A DNA stretch of 5,042 nucleotides from an uncultured Solirubrobacteraceae bacterium (GTDB taxonomy: Bacteria; Actinomycetota; Thermoleophilia; Solirubrobacterales; Solirubrobacteraceae), in assembly GCA_955652215.1 (NCBI GenBank), contig CATPAX010000245.1, forward strand, positions 1 to 5,042, read 5' to 3'. The translations under genes and the position numbers were made by a program. Under the pieces are notes generated by a model. The model saw nothing but the letters and a program-made list of their open reading frames with translations, had not been told where the DNA came from and made no database searches. Within the stretch, counting starts at the first letter, position 1; every line of letters starts with the position of its first letter. Below, piece by piece: positions 1 to 5,042 of this stretch.

Positions 1-877
1 CGAGCTTCACTTGGAGCAGCGGAACATTCAGTCCCGCACCGATCGTCAGGCCCATGGCAGCCGCGAACTTCGGGTTGCATTCGAGGAAGTAGCAGCGCCC
101 ATCATGCGTGCAGCGAATCAGCTGCACGTTCGCCTGTGCGGTCAATCCGAGCGCCTGGAGTGAGTTTCTGGCCGCCTCCTCGATCTCAGGGTCGTCGACT
201 GTCACGGACTTGTAGGACTGGCCCGCGCGTACCTCGACTCGAATCCGCGGGGCCACGGCGAGGACCTGCCCGTCGGATGCAATCACCGCATCAACGGTGT
301 ATTCGGGCCCGTCGATGTAATCCTGGACAAGCGGCTGCTCGCCCGCTCTCGCCAGGGCGCCTGGCAGCTCCGTGCGATCGCGCACAACGCTCACTCCCTT
401 CGAGCCCGTCCCGGTGGTCGGCTTGACGACGACCGGGAGCGGCAGCGAATCGAGAGCCGCTGGGTCATGGAAAGCGGGAACCGCCACGCCGTGCTCGGCG
501 ACCGCGCGGGCGCTCGCGCGCTTGTCGAGGGCGAGGGCGACGGCCTGCGGCGAGCTCGAGAGCACCTTGACGCGGCGCTCGGTTTCGAGGCGGACCGCCG
601 AGTCGGCGAACAGCTGCAGCTCGAAGTTAGCGATCGGGGCCACCACATCGACCGCCTCGGCGTCGCAGATCGCGCCGATCGCGGACACGCATTCGGGTTC
701 ATCGGCGCGCGGGACCGTGTAGCGGCGATCACAGTCGAACAGGCCACCGGAATGCGCGCTCGTGTCGACTCCGACCAGCGTCACCGCCAGCTCGCTCTGG
801 GTCCGCAGAGCGCGGATGAACGCCTGGGCCGGGGCGCTACCTGCGGCGGTGATGAGGATCGTGGCGCGCGCAGGCAT
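1..877 (-). CDS. ATP-grasp domain ligase (carbamoyl-phosphate-synthase-like), partial: C-terminus beyond the left edge
   Basis: The frame is open for 292 codons from ATG at 877 to the window edge, so the 3' end is missing. The N-terminus MPARATILITAAGSAPAQAF is a Rossmann-like pre-ATP-grasp segment. Next come LDK at 118-120, VVVKP at 149-153, a Gly-rich loop GTGSKGV at 156-162 (ATP phosphate binding), QDYIDGPEYTVD at 185-196, and FLECNPKF near 264-271. In the last, Glu266 and Asn268 match the ATP-grasp metal-binding pair. The fold couples ATP hydrolysis to joining a carboxylate with an amine or thiol through an acyl phosphate. The substrate cannot be read from the sequence. The gene starts 12 nt after the aminotransferase stop and in the same frame. 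No Shine-Dalgarno is visible, so translation is probably coupled. No start codon lies between that stop and this ATG. By inference it modifies an amino sugar made by its neighbour. The ATP-grasp assignment is firm; the exact reaction is unknown. Confidence 0.9.
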   Translation of the reverse strand, partial: MPARATILITAAGSAPAQAFIRALRTQSELAVTLVGVDTSAHSGGLFDCDRRYTVPRADEPECVSAIGAICDAEAVDVVAPIANFELQLFADSAVRLETERRVKVLSSSPQAVALALDKRASARAVAEHGVAVPAFHDPAALDSLPLPVVVKPTTGTGSKGVSVVRDRTELPGALARAGEQPLVQDYIDGPEYTVDAVIASDGQVLAVAPRIRVEVRAGQSYKSVTVDDPEIEEAARNSLQALGLTAQANVQLIRCTHDGRCYFLECNPKFAAAMGLTIGAGLNVPLLQVKL

Positions 878-889
878 CGCGCAGTGTTT

Positions 890-2014
890 CTAGCGCCGCT
901 CGAGTGCAGCCGGCGTGAAGGACTGCACGAGACCCGCGATCAGCTCAACGTCAGCGCGAGTGAGATGCGGGTGCATCGGCAGCGAGAGCTGCCGCCTCGC
1001 TCGGCGCTCAGCAGATGGGTAGGAGCCTTCGTACGCCCCGAACGCCCCGGTCTGCGGGACCGTCCGCGGATAGTGAACGCCCGTCTGCACACCGGCGAGC
1101 GCGAGCTCGGAGGCGAGCGAGTCCCGGTCTTCGCTGAAGATCGGCAGCAGGTGATGGACGTCGGAGCGGGGATCGTCCGCCTGCCAGTCGGGCAGGTGCT
1201 CTGGGAGAAGTTCCCGGTACCACTCCGCGGCGCGGCGCCGGCGCTTGGTGAAGTCGTCCAAGTGCGCGAGCTTGACGGTCAGGACGGCGGCCTGGATCGG
1301 ATCCATACGGCTGTTGCGACCGATCGCCTCGTGGTTCGCATGGCCGCGCTGGCCATGGTCTCGCAGCAGCCGCAAACGATCCGCGATGGCTCGATCCGAG
1401 CTGACGACTGCACCTGCATCGCCGAACGCGCCCAGGTTCTTGCCCGGGTAGAAGCTGAAGGTTCCGACGTCGCCGATCGTGCTCGCGAACCCTTCGTCGC
1501 TGCGAGCGCCCACGGCCTGGGCCGCGTCCTCGATCACGATCAGCCCGTGTCGAGAAGCCAGCGCTTTCACCGCGCGCATGTCCGCCATCCGCCCGTAGAG
1601 ATGGACCGGAATCACGGCCTGCGTGCGAGAGCAGATCTGTTGCTCACAGCTGTCGAGATCGATCAGGCCGCTGCGCTCGTCGACGTCCACGAACCTCGGA
1701 ACGGCTCCGGCGGCGACCACCGCTGCCGCCGTGCCCACAAAAGTGTTGGCCGGAATCAGCACCTCCGCCCCCGGGGCGATCAGCGAAGCCCTCACAGCCA
1801 GCTCGATCGCGTCGGTCCCGTTGGCGACGGCGACCACTGTGTCTGCCCCTAGATATGAGGCAAAGCGCTCCTCGAAGCTCGCCACCGCGGGGCCACCGAT
1901 GAAGCGCTGGCTGCGGATCACCTCGAGCACCGCGCGCTCGAGCTCATCACCCAGCTCGCGGTGCAGCGCTGCCAGATCGACCAGCGGCAGCGAGCGGGGG
2001 GCCCGGACGCTCAA
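890..2014 (-). CDS. DegT/DnrJ/EryC1/StrS-family PLP-dependent sugar aminotransferase
   Basis: This 374-residue protein has the usual family length (about 365-380). Family landmarks appear in order: VDLAALHREL near 12-21; NGTDAIELA at 65-73 (cofactor phosphate loop); PANTFVGTA at 88-96; PVHLYGRMADM at 136-146; EDAAQAVGA at 162-170, with Asp163 expected to pair with the PLP pyridine nitrogen; SFYPGKNLGAFGDAGAVV at 187-204, with Lys192 the expected Schiff-base lysine; and GRNSRMDPIQAAVL at 232-245. Such enzymes transfer an amino group, usually from glutamate, to a keto group on a nucleotide-linked sugar in the cytoplasm. The HLYG and YPGKNLGA segments resemble the 3-amino-sugar makers (FdtB/QdtB type), but the position aminated is not certain. 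The TTG start overlaps the upstream stop (TTGA) and has GGGGAG 5 nt before it. Family call is very secure; substrate unknown. Confidence 0.96.
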   Translation of the reverse strand: MSVRAPRSLPLVDLAALHRELGDELERAVLEVIRSQRFIGGPAVASFEERFASYLGADTVVAVANGTDAIELAVRASLIAPGAEVLIPANTFVGTAAAVVAAGAVPRFVDVDERSGLIDLDSCEQQICSRTQAVIPVHLYGRMADMRAVKALASRHGLIVIEDAAQAVGARSDEGFASTIGDVGTFSFYPGKNLGAFGDAGAVVSSDRAIADRLRLLRDHGQRGHANHEAIGRNSRMDPIQAAVLTVKLAHLDDFTKRRRRAAEWYRELLPEHLPDWQADDPRSDVHHLLPIFSEDRDSLASELALAGVQTGVHYPRTVPQTGAFGAYEGSYPSAERRARRQLSLPMHPHLTRADVELIAGLVQSFTPAALERR

Positions 2015-3291
2015 GTGCTCTCCCCGTGCGGGCCGTTACGCGTGCCGAATCCCGCGTAAGCCGTTAGGAGGCGAGCGGCTGAGATATCCCAGGTCAACTC
2101 AGCTGCACGCTCACGGCCCTGGACCGCAAGGCCTGCGCGCAGCTCCGGGTCTTCAGCCAGGCGCTGGATCTGGCGGGCGAACTGGTGCACGTCGCCGGCA
2201 GGCACGAGCAGCGCCGCGTCGCCGACAGTCGCCCTCGTCTCGGCCAGATCGTAGGCGACGACGGGCTTGCCGAGGGCTAGGTACTCCGCGACCTTCATCA
2301 TCGTCGAGCGGTGGTTGAGCGGGGTCGCGGGTGCGGGATCGACACACACGTGCGCTTCGCTGAGCAGCTCCGGGACTGCCTCGGGCGCTACCCATCCGGT
2401 GATCCTCACCCGTTCGCTGACTCCATAGCGCACCGACTCTGCCTCCAGCGCGGGGCGGGCATTTCCGTCGCCGATCACCGTCAGCCGTACATCGAGATGC
2501 GGTGCGTGTTCCCGGAGCGACGCCAGGACCGCAGCCAGCCCCTCCACACCGTCCTGCTCGGCGACCGCCCCCACATATGCCAGGTGAACCACCCCGAGGG
2601 GATCGTTGCTCGAGCGCATCGGCACCTCCATCCAGCTGCGAGGAGGTCCGTTGCGGACAATGGTGACCTCCTGAGCCGCCTTGCCGCCGCGTTCGCGCGC
2701 GATCTGGGCGTGCGAGGCGTTGGGAGCCAGAACATGGCTTGCGACCGCGAACGTGAGCCGCTCGCAGGCCCGGGCGAGGCCAACCAGAAGACCCTGGCTC
2801 GATCTGATCGCAACGAGCTCGGGGCCGAGGTCATGGTGATCGAACACCACCGTCCGGCCCGCCGCCCGAAACATCGCCCCAGCCGGAAACAGGATGTCGG
2901 GGGGGTTGTGAAGGTGCAGCACGCTGGAGCCCCGGACAAGCGCACGGGCCGCGTGAGCATGCAACGCGAGCGAGGCGACCACAAACTCCGCGAGCATCGC
3001 CCACGGGCCGCCGGTTCTGGCCTCCCACCCGCGAAAGCGCCGAACCCGTACCCCGCGGATCGTCTCGCGAGCAGGCTCCCCCTTGGCCCGCGGAGCAATC
3101 ACTTCGACCTGATGGCCGGCGGCGACCAGCGACTCTGCTTCGGCGCGGACCCGCACGTCCAGCGGGTATGGGTTGTTCTCGAGCAGCATCGTCACGCGTT
3201 GGGTGATTTGTGGCGCCCGGCAGCGCTCGGCACCCCGAGGGGTGGCACTGATCGGCGGATCGGTGAAAACCGCTCGTTTAGTCACAGCCAT
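2011..3291 (-). CDS. Glycosyltransferase family 4 (WbuB/WcaI-like)
   Basis: From ATG 3291 this encodes 426 residues with a GT-B layout. The N-terminal half begins MLLENNPYPLDVRVRAEAES (residues 35-54), followed by a Gly-His-Gln strand turn, HLHNPPDILFPAG at 126-138, and VFDHHDLGPELV at 149-160. Then come APNASH at 189-194, TIVRNGPP at 210-217, AYVGAVAEQDGVEGL near 238-252, IGDGN at 273-277, and a donor-binding stretch STMMKVAEYLALGKPVVAYD at 329-348. It should transfer a sugar from a nucleotide donor onto a lipid-linked or growing glycan at the inner membrane face. The usual first Glu of the EX7E motif is replaced by Arg in NHRSTMMKVAE, which I believe is normal for this subfamily. The start is uncertain. 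ATG 3291 follows a GGTGGGG about 10 nt upstream and GTG 3300 is also open, but homologues usually begin near ENNPYP, favouring GTG 3195 or ATG 3189. First gene of the leftward operon. Confidence 0.93.
   Translation of the reverse strand: MAVTKRAVFTDPPISATPRGAERCRAPQITQRVTMLLENNPYPLDVRVRAEAESLVAAGHQVEVIAPRAKGEPARETIRGVRVRRFRGWEARTGGPWAMLAEFVVASLALHAHAARALVRGSSVLHLHNPPDILFPAGAMFRAAGRTVVFDHHDLGPELVAIRSSQGLLVGLARACERLTFAVASHVLAPNASHAQIARERGGKAAQEVTIVRNGPPRSWMEVPMRSSNDPLGVVHLAYVGAVAEQDGVEGLAAVLASLREHAPHLDVRLTVIGDGNARPALEAESVRYGVSERVRITGWVAPEAVPELLSEAHVCVDPAPATPLNHRSTMMKVAEYLALGKPVVAYDLAETRATVGDAALLVPAGDVHQFARQIQRLAEDPELRAGLAVQGRERAAELTWDISAARLLTAYAGFGTRNGPHGEST
2018..2025 (-). promoter_or_regulatory. 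Ribosome binding site for the aminotransferase TTG start
   Basis: On the minus strand the sequence reads GGGGAGAG just before AGCAC-TTG, with 5 nt between GGGGAG (2025-2020) and the TTG at 2014-2012. The site lies inside the last codons of the glycosyltransferase gene. It supports the TTG start and coupled translation of the two genes. Confidence 0.6.
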
Positions 3292-3542
3292 CGCTAGCAC
3301 GCCCCACCGGACATGGTAGTGGCAGCGCCGCGACCGCGCGCCCCCTGCAGATGTAGGCGGACGTATGAGGTTCTCAGGGGCGGTTCAAGTTAGCCCTTTG
3401 GCCGTACGAATTTCAGAGCACCGGGCTATTCGGCCCGGGCACGCGTTCGGAACCGGAAGTCCGCTCGCGTGGGGGGCCACGAAAAGCGACGGACCGCATC
3501 ATGAATTACGTAACTGCTGTGCGCAGCCGACGAGGAGCGAGG
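3292..3542. promoter_or_regulatory. Divergent intergenic region between the glycan operon and the secreted hydrolase
   Basis: No gene is supported here. Two units are transcribed away from each other, so both promoters should lie in this stretch, apart from any part that belongs to extended N-termini. A patch at 3383-3415 is about 45% GC (15 of 33 bases), clearly lower than its surroundings. On the minus strand a TTGAAC at 3388-3383 is followed after 17 nt by a poor TACGTC at 3365-3360. On the plus strand TTCAAG at 3384-3389 and TACGAA at 3405-3410 are only 15 nt apart. Neither pair is convincing. GCCCGGGC at 3433-3440 is a short palindrome of doubtful meaning. The location is certain; the exact promoters are not. 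Confidence 0.5.
3533..3537 (+). promoter_or_regulatory. Ribosome binding site (AGGAG) setting the hydrolase start
   Basis: AGGAG sits 5 nt before ATG 3543, the best Shine-Dalgarno match in the window. It favours ATG 3543 over the in-frame ATG 3501, which has only a weak purine run (CGACGGA) upstream. Confidence 0.7.
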
Positions 3543-5042
3543 ATGTTGGCCGCGCTGAGCTGGACAATCCTGTTGGCGGTATCGAGCGGCGCGCTCGCAT
3601 CCTCCGTCCGCCACTACCACACCGCCTCGCCGATGATCGCCCGGCCTCTGCGGGTACACGTGTCCGGCGAAATCCAGTTCGCGGCGGCGAATCTCGGCCC
3701 CGGGGTGCAGCGGGTGATCTTCGCAATCGACGGTCGCCGGCTATGGACCACCGGCCGCCGCCCCTACCGCTTCCGCCGTACGGGGATGCTCAACACGCTG
3801 GCACTGCGCGACGGCAGGCACGTCCTGACGCTGACGGTGGTCTATCGCCGGCGTCACCGGACCGAGATTCGCAAGACCATCATCGTCCGGAATCGTGCTC
3901 ACGCCACTCGCGGCCCGGAACCGAGTCCGTCCCGCGGGAACGTCGGTGCCTACGGCCCGCCCCGCGGGGGCGTGCCCGGGCCATCTGTGGCGGACTTCAA
4001 CCGGGGGACCTTTCAGTTCTCGACGACGTGGCCGATGTCGCTCGAGGCGTCCCGCTACCAGTTCATCACGATCGCCGGTAACCAGCATTGGCTGGTGCCC
4101 GTCCTGCACGCGCTGAACCCGAACCTGAAGATCCTCCTCTACCAGAGCATCCTGAACACCAACTCAAACGACTACAGCTACATGCCGACGGTGACTGGAT
4201 GTACCGCCTATCGCGCCGATGTCCTCGCGCACCCGGACTGGTTCCTGCGCGACCAGAACGGGCAGATGATCAATGAGCCAAACTCGACCGACAAGTATTT
4301 GATGGACGTCGGCAACCCGAGCTACCAGCAACAGTGCGCCGCCGGTGCGGCCGCCCTGGCCAAGCAATACGGCTTTGACGGCGTCTTCTGGGATGTGGTC
4401 ATGGGGCGCCTCGATTGGGCGGTGTCCCCGGGGATCTCCGTCCCGGAGTACCCGACCGGGGCGTCATGGCTAGCGGCGATGACCTCGGGGCTTGACTTCA
4501 TCGCGCCCGCGCTTCGCCGTCAGGGGCTGATCTCGATCGGCAACATAGGCGGGGCTCCTAACGCAGCCGTATGGGAGAACTGGGCGGGAGCCCTCGACGG
4601 GGCCGAGGAGGAGTCCTGGACCGACGGCAGGCTGGGACCGGCTCAGCAGATTCCGTTCTGGAAGACCAAGCTCGCCGAGCTCTCCTGGACGCAGGCAAAC
4701 GGCAAGTACGAGCTGCTGCATTCATACAACGGCACGGAGACTGAGAACACCTACGGGCTCGCTTCGATGCTGCTCGCGGCGAGTGGCACCGCCAGCTACG
4801 AGACCTCGAACACAAACTACCTCTCGAACGAAAACTGGTTCCCCGAATACCCACAGGCCCAGGCCCTGGGCGCGCCGGCGGGGCCGTACTCGATCCTGCG
4901 CAACGGAGTCTACGAGCGTGCATTCTCGAACGGAATCGTGCTCGTCAACCCCACCGGCGCGCCGATGCCGAGCTTCTCGCTCGGGGGCGGGACCTACTCG
5001 GGGTCGGGGCTCACGAACGCGACCTCGGTCGCGCTCGGCCCG
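3543..5042 (+). CDS. Secreted putative glycoside hydrolase (GHL15-like) with N-terminal Ig-like domain, partial at right edge
   Basis: The frame stays open for exactly 500 codons to the window end, so the C-terminus is missing. Residues 1-19 form a signal peptide (hydrophobic LAALSWTILLAVSSG, then ALA before SS), so it should be exported. Residues about 36-117 look like an Ig-type beta domain (VIFAIDGRRLW, LRDGRHVLTLTVV) rich in Arg. A Pro/Gly/Arg linker spans about 118-148. From about 155 to 430 lies a TIM-barrel-like region: LNPNLKILLYQ 191-201, HPDWFLRD 230-237, DVGNPSYQQQC 255-265, YGFDGVFWDVVMG 276-288, and DGAEEESW 352-359. Asp284 and one of Glu355-357 are candidate catalytic acids by analogy with related barrels. 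A Gly/Ser-rich beta tail begins after 430. It resembles the hypothetical glycosyl hydrolase family GHL15, for which I know no firm substrate. ATG 3543 is chosen for its AGGAG; ATG 3501 would add 14 residues with an Arg-rich n-region. Encoded divergently from the glycan operon. Confidence 0.88.
   Translation, partial: MLAALSWTILLAVSSGALASSVRHYHTASPMIARPLRVHVSGEIQFAAANLGPGVQRVIFAIDGRRLWTTGRRPYRFRRTGMLNTLALRDGRHVLTLTVVYRRRHRTEIRKTIIVRNRAHATRGPEPSPSRGNVGAYGPPRGGVPGPSVADFNRGTFQFSTTWPMSLEASRYQFITIAGNQHWLVPVLHALNPNLKILLYQSILNTNSNDYSYMPTVTGCTAYRADVLAHPDWFLRDQNGQMINEPNSTDKYLMDVGNPSYQQQCAAGAAALAKQYGFDGVFWDVVMGRLDWAVSPGISVPEYPTGASWLAAMTSGLDFIAPALRRQGLISIGNIGGAPNAAVWENWAGALDGAEEESWTDGRLGPAQQIPFWKTKLAELSWTQANGKYELLHSYNGTETENTYGLASMLLAASGTASYETSNTNYLSNENWFPEYPQAQALGAPAGPYSILRNGVYERAFSNGIVLVNPTGAPMPSFSLGGGTYSGSGLTNATSVALGP

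Noticed and set aside
391..747. A 118-codon minus-strand frame
   Set aside because: It lies in a shifted frame inside the ATP-grasp gene and is Ser/Arg/Pro-rich shadow sequence.
467..1852. A 461-codon open frame on the plus strand
   Set aside because: It runs antisense to the ATP-grasp and aminotransferase genes, has no recognisable motif and an Arg/Asp/Ala-rich composition typical of reverse-strand frames in high-GC DNA.
2311..3297. A 328-codon open frame on the plus strand
   Set aside because: It is antisense to the glycosyltransferase, whose motifs are clear throughout; this translation is rich in Arg/His/Pro with no domain.
3384..3410. Possible plus-strand promoter TTCAAG / TACGAA
   Set aside because: The spacer is only 15 nt and the -10 matches consensus at just three positions.
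3433..3440. Palindrome GCCCGGGC as an operator
   Set aside because: An 8-base GC palindrome is expected by chance in DNA this GC-rich and has no partner repeat.
3426..3726. Two short minus-strand frames (77 and 75 codons) across the intergenic region and hydrolase start
   Set aside because: Arg/Ser/Pro-rich with no motif, antisense to the signal-peptide and Ig-like region; no ribosome site noted.
3365..4081. A 238-codon plus-strand frame starting in the intergenic region
   Set aside because: It overlaps the hydrolase in another frame. The hydrolase frame has a signal peptide, family motifs and a ribosome site, while this one has low-complexity Arg/Pro sequence.

Overview
The window is uniformly GC-rich DNA in which real genes carry G or C at most third codon positions. 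It shows GTG/TTG start candidates and tightly packed, translationally coupled genes. The style fits a high-GC actinobacterium, possibly a deep-branching Thermoleophilia-type lineage, but no taxonomic marker is present and this placement is a low-confidence inference.

There are two divergent transcription units. Leftward, from about 3.3 kb down to the left edge, lies a three-gene operon: a family-4 glycosyltransferase of the WbuB/WcaI-like type, a DegT/DnrJ/EryC1/StrS-type PLP-dependent sugar aminotransferase, and an ATP-grasp ligase cut off by the left edge. The first two genes overlap at a TTGA junction. The last two are separated by 12 nt and lie in the same reading frame. Rightward, from about 3.54 kb to the right edge, runs one large secreted protein with a signal peptide, an Arg-rich beta (Ig-like) domain, a Pro/Gly linker and a TIM-barrel-like region resembling the hypothetical glycosyl hydrolase family GHL15. 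It is also cut by the window edge. Both edge genes are open frames, so each product is only partly visible.

About 200-250 bp lie between the two units and must carry the promoters for both. This stretch holds a lower-GC patch but no convincing promoter pair.

Read together, the operon looks like part of a surface-polysaccharide (exopolysaccharide, capsule or cell-wall glycan) locus. The aminotransferase would make an amino sugar on a nucleotide carrier, the ATP-grasp enzyme could attach an acyl or amino-acid group to that amine, and the glycosyltransferase would build the sugar into a glycan. The secreted hydrolase could trim, release or remodel the product outside the cell. The most interesting points are the aminotransferase/ATP-grasp pairing (separated in frame by one TAG) and the secreted hydrolase encoded back-to-back with the biosynthetic operon. 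I saw no RNA genes, CRISPR arrays, insertion sequences or sizeable repeats.
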